Part shown: piece by piece, positions 27,001 to 37,738 of the stretch | Layout of the letters: every line of letters starts with the position of its first letter | How positions within the stretch are numbered: position 1 is the first letter of the stretch | From: Vesta saturnalis | Taxonomy: Eukaryota > Arthropoda > Insecta > Coleoptera > Lampyridae | Direction of reading: 5' to 3' | NCBI GenBank assembly: GCA_036346205.1 | Contig: JARFJB010000004.1 | Span: 442,501-506,500, forward strand | Length of the DNA stretch: 64,000 nt | The notes under the pieces: model-generated | Database searches by the model: none | The model's input: only the letters and a program-made list of their open reading frames with translations | What the model was told of the DNA's origin: nothing | Position numbers and translations under genes: made by a program

Positions 27001-28547
27001 CTGATCTTATCATAAATAAATACATCTGTCAAAAAGCTAATTAAACATAACTCCACGGCCAGGGTATAGCAAGCAACGCTTTTATAGCTCTTAGTCAACA
27101 CAATAGGTGCCTACAACTACAATCGACTCACTGCTTTAGCACGCAGAATCAAACGAAAAACTTAACGCACATCACGAAGTGCACACGTAACACGTTCGCA
27201 CGCATTTAGCTCGCACGTACGCTCGCACGACGCACGAACGTGCACGCTTTCACACACGCAAACACACGTACTCCACACACGTACACGGACACACACACAC
27301 ACACACACACACGTAGTTCGAAACGCTAAAGCGAATACTTGTACTTGCAAACATGATATCAAGACGGTGGAGACCGCTAGAAAAAACAGGTTTATTAACA
27401 AAATCCGCAAGGAAAGCTTAACGTTTTGAAAATATATTATTATTAATTATTAGGCTAAACAACAATATATCATTATTATTTAATAACATGCCTTTATCGG
27501 TTTTCTTCTTCTTCATTGAAACGTAGTCGTCCCTCATCATCATCACATGATTTTGAGATTTGCCTCCCCTACCTCATCGCTCTCTTCTCTTTGAATCATC
27601 ACCATCATCTTGGATGTGAGATACACCCAGCTCAACCACGTCATCGCTTTCATCATTATCTTGAACGGTTATGTTGTAATAAGTTTATTAACAAGTCAGT
27701 AAAATCTCTAATGTCCGCTGATGTTGGCTCATAAACAGGAGAATACATTATAGTAATGCTCACATCGATGACAGTTACACTTTAAAGGGCGAAACACACG
27801 AAACTGAACGCAGCTGGCCTTGGGTCTTGTGCAAGCGTGACTCGTCAATGTTAGTAGAATCGGACATCTTCGGGGATGTCTGAGTATTGACCTAACACCA
27901 CTCTACATCCCGCATGTTTATAAATCTAAACGCCGTCTTAGGAGAAAATACCTCGACCATAAGAGGCGTTTGGATTTATAAACATATCCCAGGGCTATGT
28001 TAAGTACCAATACATCAGACATCATCATCATTACTTGAACGTTAGCTCAAATGAACTAGTTTCTTACAGTGAGTAAAATACCTCGACCATAAAGAGGCGT
28101 TTAGATTTGATAAACATATCCCAGGGGCTATGTTAGAGCGTGGTTAGGTTAATACTTCAGACATCCTGAAGATGTCCGATTCTACCAACATTGACGAGTA
28201 CGCTTGCGCATAAGACCGCAAGGACTAGCGGCGTTCTGGCGTCTTAGGAGAAATACCTCGACCATCAAGAAGCGTTTAGATTTATAAACATGCCTCAGGG
28301 CTATGTTAGAGCGTGGTTAGGTCAATACTTCAGACATCCCCGAAGATGTCCGATTCTACTAACATTGACGAGCACGCTTGGCACAAGACCAAGGCTAGCT
28401 ACGTTCTCGTTTCTCGTGTTTCGCTCTTTAAAGTGTAACTGTCATCGAGTGAGCATTATATAATGTTCTCCTGTTTATGAGCCAACATCAGCGGACATTC
28501 AAGATTTTACTGACTTGTTAATAAACGCTTACGACATAACCGTTCAA
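24027..28547 (+). repeat. First copy of a 4.5-kb direct duplication
   Basis: 24027-28547 matches 28548-33351 from GGAAAGTATTATGGTGAGTC through the start of the acidic ORF (CATAACCGTTCAAG). The copy includes about 860 bp of flanking DNA, the left end of the palindromic element (AGTAGAAGGC at 24891), its iterons, the ACGT-rich simple repeat and a frame-broken copy of the ORF on the minus strand (about 27504-27755). Relative to copy two it lacks about 215 bp (at 26385) and many single bases. Confidence 0.85.
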
Positions 28548-29494
28548 GTTGGAAAGTATTATGGTGAGTCGATTTAGAAGTTGTGATGTATTTACACGTT
28601 TTGAGACCCCCTGGGCATGATAAAATGATTTTCCAGTATACGTATGTGCGTGTTCGTGTGAGTATGCACGGCGCGTGCGCATGTGAGTGTGTGTACGTGT
28701 GCGAATGTGTATGCCTGGGCATGCCTGAGTATATGTGATGTGTGACGGGTGTCGGCGTGATTGTGCGTGGGAGTGCATATAGTTACAAAGTTGAGGTTTT
28801 GGAGTATTTGGAAGCATAAATAGAAAGTTTTCATAAAAATTACTGGTTCGCACGGTGCATTTTACTTTTTTCAAATTTTCGCAAAAACTGGTCCAACGAT
28901 TTTCGTTAGTCAGAATTTTGAAATACGATTAGAAACTTTATGAAATGGCTATTTGTAGTTACATCATGGAAGTGTGACAAGAATTCTTTTATTGAATTTT
29001 CGACGTGTGCTATATGCTTATAAACATTAGCATCAGTGCATACTAAGATAAACATTTTATGTCAAATTAGCTATTACTTATTAGCTTTACGTGAAAAAGT
29101 ACGTTCTGATTTTAGAGTATTTAAACTCTTAAAAGACCGGACTTATTTTCAAGATACCTAGACCGCAAGATTGTTGTACTAAGTATAGATCGTTATTGCG
29201 CTTAAAATTTTGAAGACCAATTTTTTTAAATAATTTTGCTTAATGTGGTTCATTTTAGTCTGTTGTGGAATTATCAAATACTATTTCATCATTTATCCCT
29301 TTACAGATAACATATGGGTTTAATTTGGCTCGAAATAGAGTACTGGATGTTAAGACAAAGTCGGGTGGGAAATACTGATCAGACTGATATTTGTTAAATT
29401 TAACTTAAAAACATGCTAGGCAACATTAGTAGAAGGCCGGCACTATCCCCACCCCTCCTTTTTTACGTCACAAGCCCCGCCCCTTTCACTTTTT

Positions 29495-29755
29495 TATATG
29501 CCCACGTGGGGACCGATTTTCCACCCTTATTTTCACTCGCTTACGTGTAGGACGTGTTTTTTCACCCTTAATTTTTATGGTTTCTTTTCGGAGGCCTTTT
29601 TCAACCCTAATTTTACACACCCACGGGTGAGACCGTGTTTTCAACCCTTATTATTTTTTACATACCTCCGTGTGAGACCGTGTTTTCAACCCTAATTAAA
29701 GTTTTGATTTTTAATAGCGTACGTGAAGGACCGTATTTATTACCCTTATTTTGAG
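29495..29755 (+). repeat. Subterminal iteron-like repeats, left arm
   Basis: About six degenerate units of 38-45 bp with the core GTGTGAGACCGTGTTTTCAA followed by CCCTTATT or CCCTAATT. Inverted equivalents lie at about 36110-36365 and an additional direct copy at 24950-25205. Position and repetition suggest binding sites for a transposition or replication protein (inference). Confidence 0.75.
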
Positions 29756-31904
29756 ATGGTGATCTTTTAATTATTTTTATTAATATAAGATGATGATCTT
29801 TAATTATTTTATTAATTAATTATCCTAGGGAAATTTTAAGCTGATAGCTTTAAGATGATGATCTTTAATTATTTTATTAATTAATTATTTTTAACCCTGG
29901 GAAATGATGTAAAAGATAGTTTATTTAATTTTGTGTTTTTACTATTAACATTTATTAGAACTTGTTTTATCAGATATTGTTTAAAGAATTGATTAGATAA
30001 TAATAATCACGTACACATTGACTGTATTTCCCCATTTTATTTTATTAGCGTATTTTTTACCAATGAGATTGTTATTACATTTATTTTAATGCCTATCTAG
30101 AGATTGTTTAACATACGAAATTTATTTATACACTGATTACATGTTAACACGTTTCGCCGAAGAGTGCAATTGTATGCGTGCCCCAACATAATGGAACTTA
30201 TAAGATGATCTTAAAGCTGTAACCTGGTAGATTACAAGCTTTTATAATAATAATTAAAAAAAAAAATTATTAGTTGATATGCCGTTTTATTTCAAGTAAT
30301 TGTTTCAATATATATATATAAAATGTATAAGTGGACCTGTATTATTTGTTGTAATATGTGTTATTACACTTTCTTTTTAATTACCGGTTGTAACCTTCTA
30401 CTCACATAACTTCAACTTATACAGGAATTAATAACGACCTCCACTAGTTTATAACACAATCGCTATGTAGCGTGTTTTTTATTTACACCCGTACTTCTAT
30501 AAACTATTAACGCTCCATTTTAATGGGGCGATCAACTATCTGAAAAAGGTTAAACTGTTAAAGTATACGATGAAGATCGTTTAAAGCAAACCTTGTATTA
30601 TTCTTATATACGAATGCTATTTCAAAAATACTAGTATAATTAACATGAAGGTTTATAAATCTACATCCAGAACAAGGAAACAGTTTTAAACACAGAGAAT
30701 TTATCTGTAAGGGGCAGACAATGCTATTACATAAGACGTTTTTACAAAAACGTGGTTATTCCACATTGAGAAAATTGTTAGTCATGAGACACAAGTTGGT
30801 CTTGAAGTTAGCCTTGAAGTTAGCTAGTCATAGGTTTCGAAGTTTACCTTGAAGTTAGCCTTGCCAGCAACATTTATAAAATATGTACACTTGAGTTTAA
30901 GCTGACGTATATTGGTTTATGTCTATTTTTATTTACGTAAGAATCAGGCGTGTTATTATAAAATGTTTATCATAATTACCATTCTGTAGACTATGTTTTA
31001 CTATACGAACATTTTTTTACAACGCATACTCATTCTACCTTGAGAAAATTGTTAACCTGTGATGAATACAAGTCAGCTAAACTTTAAAAACTCCTGTTAC
31101 CATTCTGTCAATAGATGAGATCAATGCTATCTGGTTTGTGCAGATCCGTGTTTACGATAATAACGGTCGAGGTGCGTGTCTGGGTAGTTGATTAGAAGCA
31201 CATACAAGCGAACATTCTTCTTGTGGCTGGGGATCGATTTCAACATCTCAACACTGTGCATAAATCTTTGTGGATTTTATCATGGGATTAATGAACGTCA
31301 ACTAAACGTTTTAAAAATTTCTAATCTGAAAATAAGAGTGACGTAATCTATTTTATTTTGAAATTTCATAGAGCATCACCATCATCGAGATTTTGAGATA
31401 CTATCATTTCATCGTCTTCACCTTGAACGATTATATTGTAACAACCTATAAAAGTAGTTAATAATCCCTGACAGTTTTATCAGACATTATTACATGGACA
31501 TGAGGTTAGCCCTAAATTAAATGGTTTCAACGCTGCTCTTGGAATGCTGTACACACTTAAAACCTTTAAGTCTGCTCGCCGAAGTTGTACCGTATTCACT
31601 TTCTTCAATTTTTATCTGCACTCTGTTTCGAGGCTGTAGTACGTTTTTCTAATACATAAACAGAATCTTCAATACTGTGATACGTGTAGCAGCAAAACAC
31701 ATTAGCTAGTTAGTTTCACCTGTATATTACTTTACATGCAGGCCTGATCTTATCATAAATAAATACATCTGTCAAAAAAAGCTAATTAAACATAACTCCA
31801 CGGCCAGGGTATAGCAAGCAACGCTTCCAATTATAGCTCTTAGTCAACACAATAGGGCCTACAACTACAATTGACTAGCACTGCTTTAGCACGAGAATCA
31901 AACG

Positions 31905-32028
31905 AAAAAACACGCACATACGTAAGCACACACGTAAGCACACACGTTCGCAACACGCAAGCTCGCCCGTACGTACGCACGACGCACGTACGACGCACAC
32001 ACACACACACCACACCACACACACACAC

Positions 32029-32074
<46 letters not shown>

Positions 32075-32075
32075 A
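31905..32075. repeat. Alternating purine-pyrimidine (AC/GT, ACGT) block, left arm
   Basis: CACGTACG-type and (CA)n repeats. The mirror block is at 33710-33965 and a related block occurs at 27180-27315. Such sequence can adopt Z-DNA. The Cys/Val and His/Thr ORFs across it are composition artefacts. Confidence 0.85.
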
Positions 32076-32240
32076 GAGCGAAAACACGGTAAAGCGAAAA
32101 ACTTGTACACTTGCAAACATGAATCAAGACGGTGGAGGACCGCTAGGAAACAACAGGTTTATTACCAAAATCGAAGGAAAGCTTAACGTTTTGAAAATAT
32201 ATTATTATTATTATTATAAACAACAATATATTATTATTAT

Positions 32241-32513
32241 TTAATAACATGCTTTATCGGTTTTCTTCTTCTTCTTGAAACGTGAGTCGTCCTCATCATC
32301 ATCATCATGATTTTGAGATTTGCCCTCCCCTACCTCATCGCTTTTCGTTCTCTTCTGTGAATCATCACCATCATCTTGGATGTGAGATACACCCAGCTCA
32401 ACCACGTCCTCGCTTTCATCATTATCTTGAACGGTTATGTTGTAATAGTTTATTAACAAGTCAGTAAAATCTCTAATGTCCGCTGATGTTGGCTCATAAA
32501 CAGGAGAATACAT
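32241..32513 (-). CDS. Acidic/polylysine 90-aa protein, left-arm copy
   Basis: Proposed start is the Met of MYSPVYEPTSADIRDF at 32513. This start is conserved in both arms, while the upstream in-frame extensions (30 residues here, 52 in the right arm) are the repeat region read through. Residues 1-30 look globular (FTDLLINYYNITVQD), residues 31-75 are Asp/Glu-rich, and a basic cluster RFKKKKK near residues 79-85 resembles a nuclear localisation signal before the terminal CY. The stop is followed by a (TAA)n tract. No family recognised. Similar architecture is seen in small nuclear or DNA-associated accessory proteins, but that is only composition. A broken third copy lies at about 27504-27755. 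Confidence 0.5.
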   Translation of the reverse strand: MYSPVYEPTSADIRDFTDLLINYYNITVQDNDESEDVVELGVSHIQDDGDDSQKRTKSDEVGEGKSQNHDDDDEDDSRFKKKKKTDKACY

Positions 32514-32679
32514 TATAGTAATGCTCACTCGATGACAGTTACACTTTAAAGGGCGAAACACATGAGAAACTAGAACGCAGCTGGCCTTGGGTCTTGTGCG
32601 CAAGCGTGCTCGTCAATGTTAGGGTAGAATCGGACATCTTCGGGGGATGTCTGAAGTATTGACCTAACACCACTCTAAC

Positions 32680-33110
32680 ATAGCCCCGGGGGGCATGTTT
32701 ATAAATCTAAACGCCGTCTTAGGAGAAAATACCTCGACCATAAAAGAGGCGTTTAGATTTATAAACATATCCCAGGGCTATGTTAATGTTACCAATATCA
32801 GACATCCCAAGTGATTCGATTACACACGCTTGCCTAAGCAAATCAAGCTTCTGCTCTTAGGAGAAAATACCTCGACCATAAAAGAGGCGTTTTAGATTTA
32901 TAAACATATCCCAGGGGCTATGTTAGAGCGTGGTTAGGTTAATACTTCAGACATCCCCTGAAGATGTCCGATTCTACCTGAACATTGACGAGTACGCTTG
33001 CGCATAAGACCCAAGGCTAGCGGCGTTCTGGCGTCTTAGGAGAAAATACCTCGACCATAAAAGAAGCGTTTAGATTTATAAACATGCCCCCAGGGGCTAT
33101 GTTAGAGCGT
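32680..33110. repeat. Central 140-178 bp direct repeats and palindrome
   Basis: Units starting (GT)CTTAGGAGAAAATACCTCG occur at 32717, 32857 and 33034, each followed by GCGTTTAGATTTATAAACAT and, in the latter two, by a GACATCCCC(C/T)GAAGATGTC-type hairpin. The left arm enters the centre as the inverse of the same unit, so 32680-32790 is itself a hairpin with the loop CTTAGGAGAAAATACCTCG. The 24-28 kb duplicate has equivalent units at about 27934, 28073 and 28231. Confidence 0.75.
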
Positions 33111-33264
33111 GGTTAGGTCAATACTTCAGACATCCCCCGAAGATGTCCGATTCTACCCTAACATTGACGAGCACGCTTGCGCACAAGACCCAAGGCTAGC
33201 TACGTTCTCGTTTCTCGTGTTTCGCTCTTTAAAGTGTAACTGTCATCGAGTGAGCATTACTATA

Positions 33265-33537
33265 ATGTATTCTCCTGTTTATGAGCCAACATCAGCGGAC
33301 ATTAGAGATTTTACTGACTTGTTAATAAACTATTACGACATAACCGTTCAAGATAATTATGAAAGCGATGACGTGGTTGAGCTGGGTGTATCTCACATCC
33401 AAGATGATGGTGATGGTTCACAGAAAAGAAAGAAGAGCGATGAAGTAGGGGAGGGCAAACCTCAAAATCATGCTGATGATGATGAGGACGACTCACGGTT
33501 CAAGAAGAAGAAGAAAACCGATAAAGCATGTTATTAA
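33265..33537 (+). CDS. Acidic/polylysine 90-aa protein, right-arm copy
   Basis: Same length and stop as the left-arm copy, diverging away from it across the element centre. It differs at only a handful of residues, such as Y for N at position 33 in the ESDDVVEL neighbourhood and GDGSQKRKK for GDDSQKRTK. Two open copies with few changes over 90 codons suggest either recent duplication, arm-to-arm gene conversion or selection. TTTAAAGTGTAAC about 40 bases upstream of ATG is a possible promoter element shared by both copies. Confidence 0.5.
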   Translation: MYSPVYEPTSADIRDFTDLLINYYDITVQDNYESDDVVELGVSHIQDDGDGSQKRKKSDEVGEGKPQNHADDDEDDSRFKKKKKTDKACY

Positions 33538-33709
33538 ATAATAATGATGTATTGTTGTTTATAATAATAATAATAATAATAATATATTTTCAAAACGTTA
33601 AGCTTTCCTTCGATTTTGTTAATAAACCTGTTTTTTCCTAGCGGTGCTCCACCGTCTTGATTCATGTTTGCAAGTTTACAAGTTTTCGCTTTAGCTGTTG
33701 TTCGCTCTA

Positions 33710-33965
33710 TCGTGTGTGTGTGTGTGTGCATACGTGCGTGCGTGCGAGCGTCATCGGGCGTGCGAACGCTGTACGTGCGAGCGTGCGTACGTTCGTGCGT
33801 ACGTGCGAGCGTGCGTGCATACGTACGAGCGTGCGTACTTGCGTGCGTACTTGCGTGCGTACGTGCGAGCGTACGTGCGAGCTTGCGTGCGTACGAACTT
33901 GTGTGCTTACGTGCGTGCGTACGTGCGAGCGTGCGAGCTGTGCGTACGTGTAGTCGTGCGTGCTG
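33710..33965. repeat. Alternating purine-pyrimidine (GTGC/GTAC) block, right arm
   Basis: Imperfect GTGCGTACGTGCGAGC repeats, longer and more GC-rich than the left-arm partner. The two arms therefore differ most here, as expected for a slippage-prone tract. Confidence 0.85.
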
Positions 33966-36109
33966 TGTTTTTCGTTTGATTCTCGTGCTAAAGCAGTGCT
34001 AGTCGATTGTATGTGTTGTAGGCCCTATTGTGTTGACTAAGAGCTATAATTGGAAGCGTTGCTTGCTATACCTGGCCGTGGAGTTATGTTTAATTAGCTT
34101 TTTGACAGATGTATATTTATGATAAGATCAGGCCTGCATGTAAAGTAATATAGAGGTGAAACTAACTAGCTAATGTGTTTTGCTGCTACACGTATCACAG
34201 TATTGAAGATTCTGTTTATGTATTAGAAAAACGTACTACAGCCTCGAAACAGAGTGCAGATAAAAATTGTAGAAAGTGAATACGGTACAACTTTGGCGAG
34301 CAGACTTAAAGGTTTTAAGTGTGTACAGCATTCCAAGAGCAGCGTTGAAACCATTTAATTTAGGGCTAACCTCATGTCCATGTAATAATGTCTGGTAAAG
34401 ACTGTCAGGGATTATTAACTACTTTTATAGGTTATTACAATATAATCGTTCAAGGTGAAGACGATGAGATGTTAGTATCTCAAAATCACTCTTATTTTCA
34501 GATTAGAAATTTTTTAAAAACGTTTAGTTGACGTTGCTATTAATCCCATGGGATAAAAAATCCACAAAGATTTATGCGGCACAAGTGTTGAGATGCTTGA
34601 AATCGATCCCCAGCCACAAGAAGAATGTGTTTTCTGCTTGTATGTGCTTCTAATCAACTACCCAGACACGCACCTCGACCGTGTGCGATTATCGTAAACA
34701 CGGATCGTGCAAACAAACCAGACCAGCATTGGATCTCTATCTACATTGACGAGAATGGTAACAGGGAGTTTTTTTGAGTTTCAAGCCTACTTGTTTCTCA
34801 AGGTTAACAATTTTCTCAAGGTAGAATGAGTATGCTGTTGTGAAATAAAATTTCGTGTATAGATAAAACATATAGTCTACAAATGGTAATTAATAGAAAA
34901 CATTTTTTAATAACATTTTTTCTTAGCATAATAAAAATAGACATAAACCAATATACGTCAGCTTAAACTCAAGTGTACATATTTTATAAATGTTGCTCGC
35001 AAGGCTAACTTCAAGGTAAACTTCGAAACCTATGACTAGCTAACTTCAAGGCTAACTTCAAGACCAACTTGTGTCTCATGACTAACAATTTTCTCAATGT
35101 GGAATAACCACGTTTTTGTAAAAACGTCTTATGTAATAGCATTGTCTGCCCCTTACAGATAAATTCTCTGTGTTTAAAACTGTTTCCTTGTTCTGGATGT
35201 AGATTTATAAACCTTCATGTTAATTATACTAGTATTTTTGAAATAGCATTCGTATATAAGAATAATACAAGGTTTGCTTTAAACGATCTTCATCGTATAC
35301 TTTAACAGTTTAACCTTTTCAGATAGTTGATCGCCCATTAAAATGGAGCGTTAATAGTTTATAGAAGTACGGGTGTAAATAAAAACACGCTACATAGCGA
35401 TTGTGTTATAAACTAGTGGAGGTCGTTATTAATTCCTGTATAAGTTGAAGTTATGTAAGTAGAAGGTTACAACCGGTAATTAAAAAGAAAGTGTAATAAC
35501 ACATATTACAACAAATAATACAGGTCCACTTATACATTTTATATATATTGAAACAATTACTTGAAATAAAACGGGATATCAACTCTAATAATATTTTTTT
35601 TTTAATTATTATTATAAAAGCTTGTAATCTACCAGGTTACAGCTTTAAGATCATCTTATAAGTTCCATTATGTTGGGGCACGGATACAATTGCACTCTTC
35701 GGCGAAACGTGTTAACATGTAATCAGTGTATAAATAAATTTCTTATGTTAAACAATCTCTAGATAGGCATTAAAATAAATGTAATAACAATCTCATTGGT
35801 AAAAAATACGCTAATAAAATAAAATGGGGAAATACAGTCAATGTGTACGTGATTATTATTTCTAATCAATTCTTTAAACAATATCTGATAAAACAAGTTC
35901 TAATAAATGTTAATAGTAAAACACAAAATTAAATAAACTATCTTTTACATCATTTCAGGGGTTAAAAATAATTAATTAATAAAATAATTAAAGATCATCA
36001 TCTTAAAGCTATCAGCTTAAAATTTCCTAGGATAATTAATTAATAAAATAATTAAAGATCATCATCTTATATTAATAAAAATAATTAAAAGATCACCATC
36101 TCAAAATAA

Positions 36110-36365
36110 GGGCAATAAATACGGTCCTTCACGTACGCCATTAAAAATCAAAAACTTTAATTAGGGTTGAAAACACGGTCTCACACGGAGGTATGTAAAA
36201 AATAATAAGGGGTTGAAAACACGGTCTCACACGTGGGTGTGCAGAATTAGGGTTGAAAAAGGCCTCCGAAAAGAAACCATAAAAATTAAGGGTGAAAAAA
36301 CACGTCCCACAGGTAAGCGAGTAAAAATAAGGGTGGAAAATCCGGTCCCCCACGTGGGCATATAA
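36110..36365 (-). repeat. Subterminal iteron-like repeats, right arm
   Basis: Reverse-complement equivalents of the left-arm units, including TTGAAAACACGGTCTCACAC twice, placed the same distance from the right tip as the left set is from its tip. Confidence 0.75.
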
Positions 36366-36437
36366 AAAAGTAAAAGGGGCGGGGCTTGTGACGTAAAAAA
36401 GGAGGGGTGGGGATAGTGCCGCCCTTCTACTCACATT

Positions 36438-37135
36438 ATTCCATAATATTTGATTATACAGGGTGACTTTTTTTAAAACTTCTCACCTTCAGTATAGTTA
36501 GTACTGCAATTAGTATTAGAAGTATTGAAATCTGTAGAAACCCGTCAATTACATAATTCAGACTGATACTATTTTATAGTACTTCTGGTATTAAAGGTTC
36601 CATTCCTCACGGAGGGGAGGTCAGCACCTAAAATTATAATGAGGAGTGGGTTATCACTAGTTTTGAAGAAATTGCATTATGAAGATTGTATGGTATTGGA
36701 AACGTGTGTGAAGCCAGATTAGGATTCGGATTCGTTTTAGCTTTGGATTCACATTTTTACAGTTGACCAAATAAGTTTTGTGTAAAATATAAATTGCAAA
36801 GGAATCATTTACCTAATGCCGTTAAATCAGAATTATTGAATCATAAAATTACAGAAGACATTGCTAAGGCGGGTGCGTTATCATGTTTTTAGGTAAAGCG
36901 GAATAGTGGATTTAAATAAAATGACAAACATTTCATAAATCAGGCAAATTACGTAAAATCTGTATGAAACGTATCAATATTGTTAAATGTATAAACAATG
37001 ATAGAAACTTGAGAGAATATTTGTCTAACTTTGTTACATAATTTTGTGCGTTTATTGTGGCATAAAACAAAATTTAGTTGATCATGGCATATTGCAATTA
37101 AATGTATTGCAATTTAGTGGTATATTAAAACCCAC
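36438..37135. other. Right flank, no gene recognised
   Basis: AT-rich, begins ATTCCATAATATTTGATT with a TACAGGGTGAC motif at about 36458 that resembles a MITE terminus. No partner was found. Confidence 0.35.
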
Positions 37136-37303
37136 GCTACAGAAGGCCTTCATTCCAGCACGAGTCGAAAATTCGTACACGAGCCGTGTAGCTGCGAGTG
37201 TAGGAATCGACGAGTGATGGAAAGACCTTCTGGAACGTGTGTTTTATACTATTTTCTATATTTCGACTTTATTGTTATAGTTTTCCACTAAATAAAGTCG
37301 AAA
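37136..37303. repeat. MITE-like hairpins
   Basis: An imperfect inverted pair AGAAGGCCTTCATTCCAGCA...TGATGGAAAGACCTTCT spans 37142-37234, with an inner GTACACGAGCCGTGTAGC palindrome. Immediately after, TTTCGACTTTATT (37261-37273) and AATAAAGTCGAAA (37291-37303) form a perfect 13-bp stem. Probably a short non-autonomous element; borders undefined. Confidence 0.5.
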
Positions 37304-37520
37304 TTTTACAAGAATTCATCTGGGGGAATTTTTTGATATTTTTTTGAGGTTGGCAACTCTGACATTTAAAAAATTTCAACTTTGAAATTTTAAATAAGTT
37401 TCGTATTTGAATGTATCATAACATTCTTCAAAATATCTGACCAAGAAATGCTAGTCACTAACTCCACCATAACTACGGGAAGTAGCCGAAAACACAGTTA
37501 AAAATATAGTAACTTTAAAA

Positions 37521-37620
37521 TCTAAGGCAATCTACGAAAAAGAGTATATGAAATTCTCAAATTGGTGTACGGAAAAAAAAGTTATCACTGTAGTAGAGAA
37601 AGTTGATATAGCATTTAAAA
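37521..37620 (+). pseudogene. Fragment resembling the N-terminus of a tyrosine-recombinase-type protein
   Basis: One frame reads KAIYEKEYMKFSNWCTEKK, followed after a frame change by VITVVEKVDIAF. The K.YE.EY..F..W pattern is like YEETYDRFMEWR in the recombinase pseudogene at 46.4 kb. Only about 30 residues survive, so the call rests on this pattern alone. Confidence 0.35.
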
Positions 37621-37738
37621 ATAATGTTAGAAGGAGCTGATTCTAACACTGTTTTCAATGTTGAAATAGAGATATTCTATTGTCGAAATATAGTACGGAA
37701 GTTAGCTTACAAATAGTGCAACTAACCATTTCAAACTA

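Larger units (their letters stand above)
29428..36431. mobile_element. 7.0-kb near-palindromic element with AGT...ACT ends
   Basis: The left arm, 29428-32716, and right arm, 33063-36431, are reverse complements over about 3.3 kb each, with a centre of about 350 bp. Ends read AGTAGAAGG and CCTTCTACT. CACATT follows the right end (36432-36437). The left flank is AACATT here and CACATT at 24885-24890 in the duplicated copy, so a 6-bp target duplication is likely. From the ends inward come a GC-rich tip (ACGTCACAAGCCCCGCCCC), iteron-like 40-bp repeats, a long AT-rich stretch, an alternating purine-pyrimidine block, a 90-aa ORF and the central repeats. No transposase, polymerase or integrase is present. 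A 6-bp duplication and AG-start termini recall Polinton/Maverick elements, but nothing else ties it to them. Confidence 0.7.

Noticed and set aside
32680..33110. CRISPR array in the repeated centre
   Set aside because: Units are 140-178 bp and nearly identical throughout, without short repeats and unique spacers; eukaryotic context.
33657..34002. Cys/Val/Arg-rich ORFs in three frames (also at 31840-32127 and 27162-27410)
   Set aside because: Open in several frames at once because of GTGC/CA repeats; composition artefact.
29428..36431. Integrated parvovirus/densovirus with hairpin ends
   Set aside because: Hairpin ends there are far shorter, and no replication or capsid protein is present in any frame.
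29428..36431. Firm Polinton/Maverick assignment
   Set aside because: Only the termini and 6-bp duplication agree; no polymerase, integrase, ATPase or protease gene.
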